Assembly: GCF_900104035.1 (NCBI RefSeq)
Contig: NZ_FNIT01000015.1
Span: 1 to 64,000 of the forward strand
Reading direction: 5' to 3'
Origin: Aureimonas jatrophae
GTDB lineage: Bacteria; Pseudomonadota; Alphaproteobacteria; Rhizobiales; Rhizobiaceae
DNA length: 64,000 nt
Within the stretch, counting starts at the first letter, position 1, and every line of letters begins with the position of its first letter. The notes beneath the pieces are model-generated. The model worked only from the letters and a program-made list of their open reading frames with translations, was not told the DNA's origin and did no database searches. The position numbers and the translations under genes were made by a program. Below, piece after piece: positions 39,500 to 49,139 of this stretch.

Positions 39500-40984
39500 A
39501 TGAAGCCTACAAACGAGTCTTTGGGCGGCGGCACGCCGCGAAAGGATCCGTTCGGCGACCTCGTGCGCGCGGTCGAGGGCGGCGGTGCTCGAACGGTAGC
39601 CGGTTCGGAGCCGATCTACGCTGGCTTCGAACCCGTCGAGGTTCCGCTTCAATCCAACTGGGACAGCTTCACCTACGATCGCGGCAGTGCGCCGCGTCGT
39701 TCTCCGGCCCAGTCCGGCTCGATGGCGTCGGTCGCGGTTCCCTCGGTGTCCGGCGAGATGCGGCTCGATGGCCCGGATGCCGATCTCCAGATCGACGAAG
39801 CTCTTCGCGGCCTCAGCAGTCCGGCCCGTCCGCGTGTCAACGCGCCGGCGGAAACGCAGTCCTTCGCCCCGGCGCGGCAGGCCGATGAACACGCGCCGAC
39901 CGGTGGCCGGACGCTCGACGACTTCGACGAGTTGATCGCCAGCGAACTCGCGGCGATGCGAACCGTGCCGGCCCACGACGAGGACGACGGCTACTACGCG
40001 GACTACGACGACGAGGAGGCCTACGAGGCGCCGCGTCGAATCGTACGCGGGCGAAGCCTTGCTATGACGGTCGGCGGTGTCGCGGCTGTTGTCGTGCTCG
40101 GCGCGGTCGGTGTTCTTGCGTGGTCGGGCGCAGTGCCGGTCGGCGGCAGCGCGGATGGACCGCTTCTCATCAAGGCGGACGCCGAGCCGTTCAAGATCGC
40201 GCCGGCCGATCCCGGCGGACGCTCCATTCCCAACCAGAACAAGGCGGTCTACGGCAGCGTCGCCGGCGGCCCCATCGCCGCACCGACTCAGCATGAGCTG
40301 GTGACCGCGATCGAGGAGCCACTCGAGATCGCCGAAGACGAGCCGGCAGCCGATGCTCTGCCCGGGGTCGAGGTCGGCGACGAGGTTCCGCTTCCCGGCG
40401 AAGCGGCGAGCCAAGTCGCTGAACGCGAGCCGGAAAGCGAGACGTTGCAGCCGCGCAAGGTTCGCACGCTCACGGTGCGCCCCGACGGGACGCTCGTGGC
40501 CTCCGACGCGCCGGCTGATGCGTCCGGCGCCTCCGCGCTTCTGCCTGCGTCGTCGACCGCCCATGCGGCGGTGCTGGATCCCGTTGCCGGTATCGCGCCG
40601 TCCATGCCGTTCGGCGATGATGCCGCCATGACCACCGCGTCCACGATGCCTGCCGCCGAGCCGGTAGCGCAGGAGGTCGCCGCTGTAGCGACTCCTGCTT
40701 CGCCCACCGCCGGTGAATTGGCGGATGCGCCACGCGTCGGCGACGGCTTCTACGTCCAGATCTCGTCGCAGCCGAACGAAGCCGCAGCCCGCGACTCCAT
40801 GTCGAGCCTGACGCGCCGCTTCTCCAGCCAGATCGGAACGCGGGGCGTGGGGATCCGGACCGCGGAGATCCCCGGCAAGGGAACCTTCTACCGGGTCCGG
40901 ATTGCGGCCGAATCCCGCGACGAGGCCGTCGAGCTGTGCGAAACCCTGAAGTCGGCCGGCGGAAGCTGCTTCGTGACGCGTTGA
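39500..40984 (+). CDS. SPOR-domain inner-membrane protein
   Basis: 494 residues. A cytoplasmic, low-complexity N-terminus with acidic patches (DEDDGYYADYDDEEAYEAP) is followed by one membrane span at about residues 188-208, a long Pro/Ala/Glu-rich periplasmic linker, and a C-terminal SPOR domain (about 413-494, GDGFYVQISSQPNEAAARDSMSSL ... YRVRIAAESRDEAVELCETLKSAGGSCFVT). SPOR domains bind denuded septal glycan, so a role in division is likely. It precedes nagZ, as is usual. Confidence 0.87.
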   Translation: MKPTNESLGGGTPRKDPFGDLVRAVEGGGARTVAGSEPIYAGFEPVEVPLQSNWDSFTYDRGSAPRRSPAQSGSMASVAVPSVSGEMRLDGPDADLQIDEALRGLSSPARPRVNAPAETQSFAPARQADEHAPTGGRTLDDFDELIASELAAMRTVPAHDEDDGYYADYDDEEAYEAPRRIVRGRSLAMTVGGVAAVVVLGAVGVLAWSGAVPVGGSADGPLLIKADAEPFKIAPADPGGRSIPNQNKAVYGSVAGGPIAAPTQHELVTAIEEPLEIAEDEPAADALPGVEVGDEVPLPGEAASQVAEREPESETLQPRKVRTLTVRPDGTLVASDAPADASGASALLPASSTAHAAVLDPVAGIAPSMPFGDDAAMTTASTMPAAEPVAQEVAAVATPASPTAGELADAPRVGDGFYVQISSQPNEAAARDSMSSLTRRFSSQIGTRGVGIRTAEIPGKGTFYRVRIAAESRDEAVELCETLKSAGGSCFVTR

Positions 40985-41073
40985 CGATCGGTGCAGCCGC
41001 CGTGTTCGCTCGCGCGGGCACGATTCCGGCTCCCCGATCCGATTCCTTCGATGCGCCCATTCGAGAGCCGATC

Positions 41074-42102
41074 ATGACGACATCCAAAAGCTGGATCGCC
41101 GGTTGCAGCGGCTGGTCGCTGACGCCGGACGAGCGCGCCTTCTTTCGCGACGAACGCCCCTGGGGCTTCATCCTCTTCGGACGCAACATCGGCGAGGCCG
41201 CGCAGGTGCGCGACCTCGTGGCGGAACTGATGGAGATCGGGGGGCGCGATACCGTTCCCGTTCTGATCGATCAGGAAGGCGGGCGCGTCCAGCGGCTGCG
41301 TCCGCCGCTCAGTCCCCGCATGCCACCTTCCGCTGAGATCGGTCGCGTGTTCGCCGTATCGCGTGAGGACGGGCTGCGGGCGGCCTGGCTGCAGGGCCGC
41401 CTTCTGGCCGCCGAACTGCTGGGTGGGTTCGGGATCAACGTCGACTGCATCCCCTGCCTCGATGTCCTCCAACCCGGCGCCCATACGGTGATCGGCGATC
41501 GCTCTTATGCCAACGACGGTGCAAGCGTCGCGGCGCTCGGCGGTGCAGCCGCGGCAGGCCTGGCTGCAGGGGGAATGCTGCCGGTCATGAAGCATCTGCC
41601 CGGTCACGGCCGCAGCGAGGTGGACAGCCATCTCGAACTGCCTCGCGTGTCCGCGCCGCTTGAAGCGCTACGGCGCGACGACTTCATCCCGTTCCAAGCT
41701 CATCGCGACCTTCCGGCCGGAATGACCGCCCATCTCCTGTTCGAAGCGATCGATCCGGATCGGCCGGCAACGCTCTCGCCGACGGTGATCGGAGATATCA
41801 TTCGTGGTGAGATCGGCTTTGGCGGCCTTCTCATGACCGACGATATGTCGATGAAGGCGCTTCAGGGCGACATCGGCGATCTGGCAGCCCGCGCGATCGA
41901 CGCCGGCTGCGATCTGGCACTCCATTGCAACGGCGACATGGCGGAGATGCGGTCGATCGCAGCGATGGTCCCCGAGCTGACGGGATCCGCCCTTCGGCGA
42001 GCGGAGCGGGCGCTCGACGTGATCCGTGCCGGTCCGACCGAAACGGGCGACGCGAGCGTCTGGCGAGCCGAGTTCGACCAGCTCCTGTCGCGATTGGCCT
42101 GA
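41074..42102 (+). CDS. nagZ: Beta-N-acetylhexosaminidase NagZ
   Basis: 342 residues, glycoside hydrolase family 3. Removes N-acetylglucosamine from recycled muropeptides in the cytoplasm. LIDQEGGRVQRLRPP, NVDCIPCLDV, and the catalytic loop KHLPGHGRSEVDSH (general acid/base His-Asp) plus the nucleophile region LLMTDDMSMKAL are all intact. An upstream in-frame ATG is possible but its extension overlaps the SPOR gene and is not conserved. Confidence 0.94.
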   Translation: MTTSKSWIAGCSGWSLTPDERAFFRDERPWGFILFGRNIGEAAQVRDLVAELMEIGGRDTVPVLIDQEGGRVQRLRPPLSPRMPPSAEIGRVFAVSREDGLRAAWLQGRLLAAELLGGFGINVDCIPCLDVLQPGAHTVIGDRSYANDGASVAALGGAAAAGLAAGGMLPVMKHLPGHGRSEVDSHLELPRVSAPLEALRRDDFIPFQAHRDLPAGMTAHLLFEAIDPDRPATLSPTVIGDIIRGEIGFGGLLMTDDMSMKALQGDIGDLAARAIDAGCDLALHCNGDMAEMRSIAAMVPELTGSALRRAERALDVIRAGPTETGDASVWRAEFDQLLSRLA

Positions 42103-42373
42103 ACCATCGACGGATCGACGTATCAGGTCGCAAGACCGGACCTGTCGCAGACTCGCCACGATCCCGGCCTAGCGTCGTGACTGCCGCGCTCGTGCCGCCG
42201 ACCTCCCTGCTTGTCTGGTAACTCATGGCAACGGAAAGGTGACCGCGAACGCGCGGCACCGGGTCATGGATGGGGCGCTATCCGTTGATCCTGCGAATGT
42301 TTTCGTGTTTGAAGGCACGAACGACAGGTTTTCTGGCCCGCGACTCGCATGCGGGACGCAACGGAGGCATGAG
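42103..42373 (+). other. nagZ-tatA gap where scpA-scpB would be expected
   Basis: In many Alphaproteobacteria scpA and scpB lie between nagZ and tatA. Here the gap is only 271 bases with no recognisable remnant on either strand. A few short reading frames exist but lack ScpA/ScpB features. Confidence 0.6.
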
Positions 42374-42604
42374 ATGGGTAGCTTCAGCATCTGGCATTGG
42401 CTCATCGTTCTGGCCGTCGTGCTGCTGCTGTTCGGCCGCGGCAAGATTCCGGAGCTGATGGGCGACGTCGCCAAGGGCATCAAGAACTTCAAGAAGGGCA
42501 TGGCCGACGACGAGACGACCGCCGCGCAGGAGCGTCGCTCGCTCGAAAGCGGCAAGGTGGACCCGCTGGCTCACGACACCACCGTCGAGAAGACCCGGAT
42601 CTGA
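42374..42604 (+). CDS. tatA: Twin-arginine translocase subunit TatA
   Basis: 76 residues. One N-terminal membrane helix ([19 protein letters not shown]), the hinge [24 protein letters not shown] amphipathic helix and a polar tail are typical. Forms the pore-like component that exports folded proteins such as the Mo-lipoprotein at 22708. A GGAGGCATGAG leader precedes the ATG. Promoter probably in the gap upstream, now adjacent to nagZ. Confidence 0.95.
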   Translation: MGSFSIWHWLIVLAVVLLLFGRGKIPELMGDVAKGIKNFKKGMADDETTAAQERRSLESGKVDPLAHDTTVEKTRI

Positions 42605-42653
42605 TTGATCCGCAGACGCCGTTGGACGTCGGAGCCGGCAGGAGGCGTCAATT

Positions 42654-43118
42654 ATGTTCGATATCGGTGGGCTAGAGCTTCTGGTCATTGCCGTCGTGAT
42701 GATCGTTGTGGTGGGTCCCAAGGACCTGCCACGCATGTTGCGGACCTTCGGCCGTGTAACCGGGCAGATGCGACGCATGGCTGGCGACTTCCGGCGCCAG
42801 TTCGACGACGCCCTGCGCGAAGCGGAGATGGATGAACTGCGCAACACGGTCAACGACGTGAAGTCGCTCGACCCGCGCGAGGACATTCGCAAGGCAATGA
42901 ACCCGATCCGTGCCGTCGGCGACGAGATCCGGTCTTCTCTCAAGGCCGCCACGGTCGCGCCCGAACCGACCGTGGCGCGCCCGGATGCGGCGGCGGCACC
43001 GATGCCGTCGCCCGAGCCGGCTGATGCGGCCGATTCCAAACCCATCCACATGAACGGCAGCGGTCATCCGTTGCCGGCCGAGACGCCGCAGGGCGGTGGC
43101 AGCAGGAGCAACACGTGA
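42654..43118 (+). CDS. tatB: Twin-arginine translocase subunit TatB
   Basis: 154 residues. MFDIGGLELLVIAVVMIVVVGPKDLPRMLRTFGRVTGQMRRMAGDFRRQFDDALREAE gives the TatB helix, conserved Gly-Pro hinge and long amphipathic helix. The tail is Pro/Ala-rich. TatB with TatC forms the signal-peptide receptor. The stop overlaps the tatC start (GTGA). Confidence 0.94.
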   Translation: MFDIGGLELLVIAVVMIVVVGPKDLPRMLRTFGRVTGQMRRMAGDFRRQFDDALREAEMDELRNTVNDVKSLDPREDIRKAMNPIRAVGDEIRSSLKAATVAPEPTVARPDAAAAPMPSPEPADAADSKPIHMNGSGHPLPAETPQGGGSRSNT

Positions 43119-43927
43119 GCCGATCCGAGTCCGAGATCGAAGCGTCTTCCGCGCCGCTCATCGAGCATCTGATCGAACTGCGTCGCCGACTGATCTGGGC
43201 GATCCTCGGCTTCTTCGGCATGTTCCTGATCTGCTTCTTCTTCGCCAAGCAGATCTTCAACGTCCTGGTCGTCCCATATCAGATCGCCTCGTCCTGGGCC
43301 GGTCTCGATCCGGCCAGCGTCGAGCTGATCTACACCGCGCCGCAGGAGTATTTCTTCACGCAGGTGAAGGTGGCGGCGTTTGGTGGCTTCTTTCTGGCCT
43401 TTCCGCTGATCGCCATCCAGGTCTACAAGTTCGTGGCGCCCGGTCTCTATCGCGACGAGCGGGAAGCCTTCCTCCCGTTCCTTGTCGCGACGCCTCTCCT
43501 ATTCCTGCTGGGCGCGCTGCTCGTCTACTACTTCTTCACCCCCATGGTGATGTGGTTCTTCCTCTCGATGCAGCAGCCGGGCGAGGGCACCGACGCCGCG
43601 ATCCTGCTACTGCCGCGGGTGTCGGAATACCTGTCGCTGATCATGACGCTGATCGTGTCGTTCGGCCTCGTGTTCCAGCTGCCGGTGATCTGCTCGCTCC
43701 TCGTGCGGACCGGCATGGTCACTGCGGACTCGCTGGCTGGAAAGCGCAAGTGGGCGATCGTCCTGTCGTTCATCGTCGCAGCCGTCCTCACTCCGCCCGA
43801 TCCGCTGTCCCAGATCGGTCTTGCGATCCCGGCGATCCTTCTCTACGAGGTCTCGATCATCGTGGCCCGGATCATCGAGAAGAAGCGGGCCGAGCGGCTG
43901 GCGCAGACCGAGGCGAGCGCCGACTAG
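43115..43927 (+). CDS. tatC: Twin-arginine translocase subunit TatC
   Basis: 270 residues from a GTG that overlaps the tatB stop. Six membrane helices. [19 protein letters not shown] and [34 protein letters not shown] are diagnostic, as is the [22 protein letters not shown] periplasmic-cap region with its conserved Glu. Recognises the twin-arginine motif. Confidence 0.96.
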   Translation: MSRSESEIEASSAPLIEHLIELRRRLIWAILGFFGMFLICFFFAKQIFNVLVVPYQIASSWAGLDPASVELIYTAPQEYFFTQVKVAAFGGFFLAFPLIAIQVYKFVAPGLYRDEREAFLPFLVATPLLFLLGALLVYYFFTPMVMWFFLSMQQPGEGTDAAILLLPRVSEYLSLIMTLIVSFGLVFQLPVICSLLVRTGMVTADSLAGKRKWAIVLSFIVAAVLTPPDPLSQIGLAIPAILLYEVSIIVARIIEKKRAERLAQTEASAD

Positions 43928-43970
43928 AGGTGCCGCCTTCCCACGGCCGCCAGATGCGGACTGGGGAAGC

Positions 43971-45248
43971 ATGCTGGATCTCAAATGGATACGCGAGAAC
44001 GCTCAACGCTTCGATGAGGCGATGGGCCAGCGCAACTCGACCGTGCGTGCGGAGGCGCTCCTTCGTCTCGATGAAGAGCGACGCTCGCATCTGAAGTCGC
44101 TCCAGGACCTCCAGAGCCAGCGCAACGACGCCTCCAAGGAGATCGGTCGCGCCAAGGCCTCCGGTGATGCCGCCAAGGCCGACGAGGTCATGGCGCGGGT
44201 CGCCGATCTGAAATCCCGTATCCAAGACGGCGAGGCCCGCGAGCGCGACCTCGACGCCCGAATCGCGATCTTCCTTGCGGCTGTCCCGAACATTCCCTTC
44301 GACGAGGTGCCGGTTGGCGCCGATGAGACCGATAACGTCGAGGTACGCCGGGTCGGCACGAAGCCGAGCTTCGATTTCAAGCCGAAGGAGCACTTCGAGA
44401 TCGGCGAAGCGCTCGGCCTGATGGACTTCGATCGGGCCGCCAAGATCGCCGGGTCGCGCTTCACGGTGCTGCGTGGCGCGATGGCGCGCCTCGAGCGCGC
44501 CCTCGGTCAGTTCATGATCGACATCCATACGCGCGAGTTCGGCTACGAGGAGGTGTCTCCGCCTCTTCTCGTGCGAGAGGACGCGGCCTTTGGTACGGGC
44601 AATCTGCCGAAGTTCGCCGAGGATCTGTTCCAGACGACCGACGGACGCTGGCTGATCCCGACTGCCGAGATCTCGCTGACCAATCTCGTCCGTGAGGAGA
44701 TCACGGAGGAGGCGAAGCTGCCTCTGCGTTTCACCGCGCTGACGCCGTCGTTCCGTTCCGAAGCGGGTTCAGCCGGGCGCGACACGCGAGGCATGCTGCG
44801 CCAACACCAGTTCTATAAGGCCGAACTCGTCTCCGTCACGACAGCGGAGACGGCGCTGGAAGAACACGAGCGTATGACGCGCGCGGCCGAAACGGTTCTG
44901 GAGCGGCTCGGCCTTCATTTCCGAACCGTCGTTCTCTGCACGGGCGATATGGGTTTTGCATCCCGAAAAACCTACGACATCGAGGTCTGGCTTCCCGGAC
45001 AGGACGCGTTCCGTGAGATTTCCTCCTGCTCGGTCTGCGGTGACTTCCAGGCGCGCCGCATGAACGCGCGCTATCGTCCGGCCGGCGAGAAGCAGGCGCC
45101 CCGCTTCGTCAACACGCTGAACGGCTCGGGAACCGCCGTTGGGCGAGCCCTCATCGCCGTGGTCGAGAACTATCAGAACGCAGATGGATCGGTCACCGTG
45201 CCGGATGTCCTGCGGCCCTACATGAACGGTCTGGAGAGGATCGGCTGA
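43971..45248 (+). CDS. serS: Seryl-tRNA synthetase
   Basis: 425 residues, class II. An N-terminal coiled-coil arm ([30 protein letters not shown]) binds the long variable arm of tRNA-Ser. Motif 2 [27 protein letters not shown] and motif 3 [19 protein letters not shown] are complete. The ATG at 43971 follows GGGGAAGC. One-base overlap with surE (TGATG). Confidence 0.97.
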   Translation: MLDLKWIRENAQRFDEAMGQRNSTVRAEALLRLDEERRSHLKSLQDLQSQRNDASKEIGRAKASGDAAKADEVMARVADLKSRIQDGEARERDLDARIAIFLAAVPNIPFDEVPVGADETDNVEVRRVGTKPSFDFKPKEHFEIGEALGLMDFDRAAKIAGSRFTVLRGAMARLERALGQFMIDIHTREFGYEEVSPPLLVREDAAFGTGNLPKFAEDLFQTTDGRWLIPTAEISLTNLVREEITEEAKLPLRFTALTPSFRSEAGSAGRDTRGMLRQHQFYKAELVSVTTAETALEEHERMTRAAETVLERLGLHFRTVVLCTGDMGFASRKTYDIEVWLPGQDAFREISSCSVCGDFQARRMNARYRPAGEKQAPRFVNTLNGSGTAVGRALIAVVENYQNADGSVTVPDVLRPYMNGLERIG

Positions 45249-46003
45249 TGCGGATCCTCCTGACCAACGACGACGGCATCCATGCGCACGGGCTGAAGGT
45301 GCTGGAGCGCATCGCGGCGGAGCTGTCCGACGAGGTCTGGACCGTCGCGCCGGAAACCGATCAGAGCGGGCTTTCGCACTCGCTGACGCTATCGTCGCCG
45401 CTGCGCGTGCGGCAGGAAGGCGAGCGGCGGTTCGCCGTGACCGGCACGCCGACCGATTGCGTGATCATGGCCGTGAAGCGCCTGATGCCCGAGCCGCCGG
45501 ATCTGGTGTTGTCGGGTGTGAACGCCGGCCAGAACATCTGCGACGACGTCACCTACTCGGGTACGGTTGCCGGCGCGATCGAGGGCACGATGCTCGGTTT
45601 GCGCTCGATCGCCCTCAGCCAGGCCTTCCTACCGGGTCAGGATCGCGAAGCGACCTGGAAAGTGGCCGAGCTGCACGGCGCCCCGACCATTCGTCGTCTT
45701 CTGGATGCGAACCTGCCGCGCGGATCGCTTCTGAACGTGAACTTCCCTGCGGTCGATCCGGATGCGGTCACTGGCCTCGAGGTGACGCGCCAGGGCAAGC
45801 TCGACTATGCGCTCGGTATCGAGGAGCGGCAGGACGGACGCGGCTTCCCCTACTACTGGCTGAAGTTCGGCCGCCAGGCGGGCGAGCGGATGGACGGGTC
45901 GGATATGGAGGCTTTACGCGCCGGCGCGATTTCGGTCACGCCGCTGCAGCTCGATCTGACCCACCACGATCTGCTCGAATCGCTGCGCGCGACGCTCCGG
46001 TAG
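45248..46003 (+). CDS. surE: 5'-nucleotidase SurE
   Basis: 251 residues. Metal-dependent phosphatase for nucleoside monophosphates. [20 protein letters not shown] with the NDDG metal site, and [25 protein letters not shown] are the signature. Part of the surE-pcm-nlpD grouping also seen in Gammaproteobacteria. Coupled to serS by overlap. Confidence 0.96.
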   Translation: MRILLTNDDGIHAHGLKVLERIAAELSDEVWTVAPETDQSGLSHSLTLSSPLRVRQEGERRFAVTGTPTDCVIMAVKRLMPEPPDLVLSGVNAGQNICDDVTYSGTVAGAIEGTMLGLRSIALSQAFLPGQDREATWKVAELHGAPTIRRLLDANLPRGSLLNVNFPAVDPDAVTGLEVTRQGKLDYALGIEERQDGRGFPYYWLKFGRQAGERMDGSDMEALRAGAISVTPLQLDLTHHDLLESLRATLR

Positions 46004-46012
46004 TCGCAGCCG

Positions 46013-46663
46013 ATGCCGAACAGCCAAGGCGACCGCGAACGACTGGCCTCGTTCCTGATGACGCTGCGTTCCGTCGAGGGCGTGGCAGGACGTCTGATGG
46101 CGGCGGTGGAAGCCATTCCGCGTCGCCGCTTCATGCCCGACGAGATTGCCGACCCCTATGAGGATCACGCGGTTCCGATCGCATGTGGACAGACCATGCC
46201 GAGCGCACGCCATGCGATCCGCCTCGTTGCGGCGCTCAAGGTCCAACCCGAAAGCCGCATCCTCGAAATCGGTACGGGCAGCGGCTACGTGACGGCGCTC
46301 CTTGCACGCCTCGGTCTGCATGTCACGACGCTGGAGCGATACAAGTCGCTGGTCGCGGCCGCGTCGGATCGCCTGAAGGCGACGGCGCTGACCAACACGA
46401 CGTTCGTCCAGGAGGACGGGCGAAACGGTTACGCCGAGATGGGACCGTTCGATCGGATCGTCGTGCATGGATCGTTCGAGACGGTTCCCCGGTCCTTGCT
46501 CGATCAACTCGCATCCCACGGGATCCTGATGGCCGCCATCGGTCCGGCCGAAGGGGAGCAGCGCATCACGCGGTTTCAGAAGTTCGGTTCGCGCTTCGAG
46601 GAGGACGTCGTCTTTCCCGCGCGGCTGCAACCGCTCGAGAGCGGCGTCGCGAGCTTTCTTTAA
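46013..46663 (+). CDS. pcm: Protein-L-isoaspartate O-methyltransferase
   Basis: 216 residues. Methylates isoaspartyl residues to begin repair of aged proteins. RRRFMPDEIADPYEDHAVPIACGQTMPSARHAI corresponds to the substrate-binding loop (GQTIS in most relatives; here GQTMP). SAM motif ILEIGTGSGYVTALLARLG is intact. Starts ten bases after surE, as usual. Confidence 0.9.
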   Translation: MPNSQGDRERLASFLMTLRSVEGVAGRLMAAVEAIPRRRFMPDEIADPYEDHAVPIACGQTMPSARHAIRLVAALKVQPESRILEIGTGSGYVTALLARLGLHVTTLERYKSLVAAASDRLKATALTNTTFVQEDGRNGYAEMGPFDRIVVHGSFETVPRSLLDQLASHGILMAAIGPAEGEQRITRFQKFGSRFEEDVVFPARLQPLESGVASFL

Positions 46664-46689
46664 GCTCCTGCCACCAAAGCCAGTCTCGC

Positions 46690-46704
46690 TTAACCCACGG
46701 GTAA
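46690..46704 (+). promoter_or_regulatory. Possible CtrA-like site upstream of the LysM/LytM gene
   Basis: TTAA-N7-GTAA, one mismatch from the CtrA consensus TTAA-N7-TTAA, 42 bases before the start of the LysM/LytM gene. Short motifs like this arise by chance; no experimental support. Confidence 0.25.
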
Positions 46705-46745
46705 CATTAACGCGCTCTAATGCGGCTCAGGATAGGGGCGTCGGC

Positions 46746-48080
46746 ATGGGGACTGCGATGCGTGCGGACAAGGTGAGAATCACGAGGCTTCGGCTGGTCC
46801 GGTCCGCGGCTCTCGTGACAGTGGCGGCTCTGGCGGGCTGCAGTGCGGACGCGACGCGTCTGCAGGACGGGTTCTATACGGGGGCGATCCCGAAGGCTTC
46901 GGTCCCGAACCAGGTCGCGGCGGCGCCCGTTGCGCAGCCCAACGCCTCGATGGGCATGGGAACGACCGGAACCTCGCAGACCTATGCGGCGGCGACGCCC
47001 CCGGTCACGCGCTCGTCGCTGCCGCCTCCGCCGGCGGCGTCGTACAACGGGGGCGGCTCGACCTACGCGCCGATGGCGCCATCCGCCGCACCGACGTCGA
47101 ACGCACCGATCGCCAGCCGCGAGATTGGACAGACGCAAGCTGCGCAAGCCATGGACAGCCCGTCGCGGGGTGCGACGGGAGCCGGCGGCATGTGGACCGT
47201 CACGTCGGGCGACTCGGTTCTCGGCATTGCCCGCCGCGCCGGCGTCCGGGCGGCGGACCTGCGCGCCGCCAACAATCTGAGCGACGACAACATCCGTATC
47301 GGTCAGGTTCTACGCCTGCCGAACGGGGCGAGCGGGCAGGCAACGGCCGCCAACAGCGCACCGGCCGCCAACACGCGTGTCGCCTCGCTCGGCGCGCCTC
47401 CCACGACCCTGCAGGCCCAGGCGGCAGCGATCGCGGTGCCTCGCTCGGCACCTGTTCGCAGCGCTGCAGCGCCTGCTGCCGCAGCGACCACGCCGGTTCC
47501 CGTCGCCAATACGCCGCACAAGACCGCCAAGACGGAAACGCCGGTCAGCAAGCCCACCGAGCCGGCGCCTGCCATGGCGGCCGCACCGGCTGCGGCGGCT
47601 CCCGTTGCAGCGACGAGCGTCGCCTCGGCTCCGGCCGCACCGGCCACGACCGTCGAGAAGGAGGAAACCCGCGAGGTCGCCTCGCTCGCTCCGGCCTCGA
47701 CCGGTATCGACCAGTTCCGCTGGCCGGTTCAGGGACGCGTCGTGAAGAACTTCGGCGACAAGGTCGGCTCTCGCCGCAACGAGGGCCTCAATATCTCCGT
47801 GCCGCGCGGCACGCCGGTCAAGGCCGCGGAGAACGGTGTCGTGATCTATGCCGGCGACGGCTTGAAGGAGTTCGGCAAGACCGTTCTCGTGAAGCACGAC
47901 AACGGCCTCGTCACGGTCTACGGCCACGCCGACGACATCCTCGTGCAGCGCGGCGCGACCGTGAAGCGTGGTCAGGAGATCGCGAAGGCCGGCATGACCG
48001 GCGATACCGAGACGCCGATGCTGCACTTCGAGGTGCGCAAGGACTCGTCGCCGGTCAATCCGATGACCTACCTCCAGTAG
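46746..48080 (+). CDS. NlpD-like LysM/LytM lipoprotein, probably non-catalytic
   Basis: 444 residues. A lipoprotein signal peptide (LVTVAALAGC) anchors it. A LysM domain at about 143-185 (WTVTSGDSVLGIARRAGVRAADLRAANNLSDDNIRIGQVLRLP) binds glycan, then a long Ala/Pro-rich linker, then a LytM domain (about 320-443, ending HFEVRKDSSPVNPMTYL). In active LytM enzymes zinc is held by His/Asp in an HxGxD motif; here the matching segment is NEGLNIS, lacking both. This is like E. coli NlpD, an activator of AmiC amidase. The surE-pcm-nlpD order supports this. An ATG at 46758 is an alternative start. Confidence 0.9.
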   Translation: MGTAMRADKVRITRLRLVRSAALVTVAALAGCSADATRLQDGFYTGAIPKASVPNQVAAAPVAQPNASMGMGTTGTSQTYAAATPPVTRSSLPPPPAASYNGGGSTYAPMAPSAAPTSNAPIASREIGQTQAAQAMDSPSRGATGAGGMWTVTSGDSVLGIARRAGVRAADLRAANNLSDDNIRIGQVLRLPNGASGQATAANSAPAANTRVASLGAPPTTLQAQAAAIAVPRSAPVRSAAAPAAAATTPVPVANTPHKTAKTETPVSKPTEPAPAMAAAPAAAAPVAATSVASAPAAPATTVEKEETREVASLAPASTGIDQFRWPVQGRVVKNFGDKVGSRRNEGLNISVPRGTPVKAAENGVVIYAGDGLKEFGKTVLVKHDNGLVTVYGHADDILVQRGATVKRGQEIAKAGMTGDTETPMLHFEVRKDSSPVNPMTYLQ

Positions 48081-48101
48081 GACCATTCGAGACGCGTATC
48101 C

Positions 48102-48132
48102 GACAGGGGCCCGGCGACGCCGGGCCCCTGTC
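48102..48132 (+). terminator. Bidirectional terminator between converging genes
   Basis: GACAGGGGCCCGGCG and CGCCGGGCCCCTGTC form a 15-bp stem around an A. It lies in the 57-base gap between the LytM gene and the convergent ATPase and probably stops transcription from both sides, though no long T-run follows. Confidence 0.7.
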
Positions 48133-48137
48133 ATGCG

Positions 48138-49004
48138 TCAGGCGATATCGACCCGCCGTCCAAGGCGCCCTGCCAGATCCTGGACGAACTGAAACGCGAC
48201 GCGGCCCGAGCGGCTGCCGCGCGTCGTCGACCATTCCAGCGCTTCCCCACGGACCGCGTCCGGCTCGGTCTCGATGCCGGCGGCGGCGAGATAGCCGTCC
48301 ACCATCGCGAGATACTCGTCCTGCGAACATTTGTGGAAGCCGAGCCACAGGCCGAACCGGTCGGACAGAGACACCTTTTCCTCGACGGCCTCGCCCGGGT
48401 TGATCGCCGTCGAGCGCTCGTTCTCCATCATGTCCCGCGGCAGGAGATGTCGCCGGTTCGACGTGGCGTAGAACAGGACGTTGTCGGGCCGTCCTTCGAC
48501 GCCGCCATCCAGCGCGGCCTTCAGCGACTTGTAGGACGTGTCGTCATGATCGAACGAGAGGTCGTCGCAGAACAGAAGGATCGGAAACGGCGCTTCCCTC
48601 AGCTTCCCCATGAGTTCGGGCAGGGAGTCGATATCCTCGCGGTGGATCTCGATCAGCTTCAGCGCCGGCGTGCCCGCGTCGCGCTCCGTGTTGACCGTGT
48701 GCTGTGCGGCTTTCACCAGCGAGGACTTCCCCATGCCGCGCGCGCCCCATAGGAGCGCATTGTTGGCTGGAAGACCCTTGGCGAAACGACGCGTGTTCTC
48801 GAGCAGGATGTCGCGCGCACGGTCGATCCCCTTGAGAAGCGCGACGGGCACACGATTGACGCGCGGCACCGGCGTCAGTCCCGCGGGCGGTGCGAAGACG
48901 AAGCAATCCGCAACCGACAGGTCGAGTGGGGCAGGGACCGGCGGCGCCAGTCGCTCCAGCGCACTGGCGATGCGTTCCAGAGCCGAGAGGATGTGTGTGT
49001 CCAT
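48138..49004 (-). CDS. DUF815-family P-loop ATPase
   Basis: 288 residues from the ATG at 49004. Walker A ALLWGARGMGKSSLVKAA and Walker B PILLFCDDLSFDHDD, with a sensor-like NVLFYATSNRRHLLPRDMM, mark an AAA-type ATPase of DUF815 (the YajC neighbour in many Rhizobiales). Function is unknown. Upstream in-frame sequence extends into yajC on the other strand and is not conserved. It is divergent from yajC with a 135-base gap. Confidence 0.87.
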   Translation of the reverse strand: MDTHILSALERIASALERLAPPVPAPLDLSVADCFVFAPPAGLTPVPRVNRVPVALLKGIDRARDILLENTRRFAKGLPANNALLWGARGMGKSSLVKAAQHTVNTERDAGTPALKLIEIHREDIDSLPELMGKLREAPFPILLFCDDLSFDHDDTSYKSLKAALDGGVEGRPDNVLFYATSNRRHLLPRDMMENERSTAINPGEAVEEKVSLSDRFGLWLGFHKCSQDEYLAMVDGYLAAAGIETEPDAVRGEALEWSTTRGSRSGRVAFQFVQDLAGRLGRRVDIA

Positions 49005-49139
49005 GTCCCGATCCGCTTCGCCCGATCGTGAGGCGATCCGGACGGACTTGTGTTGCATTCGGGGCGACCGTTCGTATATTTCGCGCGACTTGGACAGGCC
49101 CTTTTTGGCCGTCCGCCGTTGTTTCGCGAGGAAATCTGA

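Noticed and set aside
42239-42604. An N-terminally extended TatA from the upstream in-frame ATG
   Set aside because: The extension places the membrane helix 46 residues inside the protein; TatA needs it at the N-terminus, and the ATG at 42374 has a GGAGG leader.
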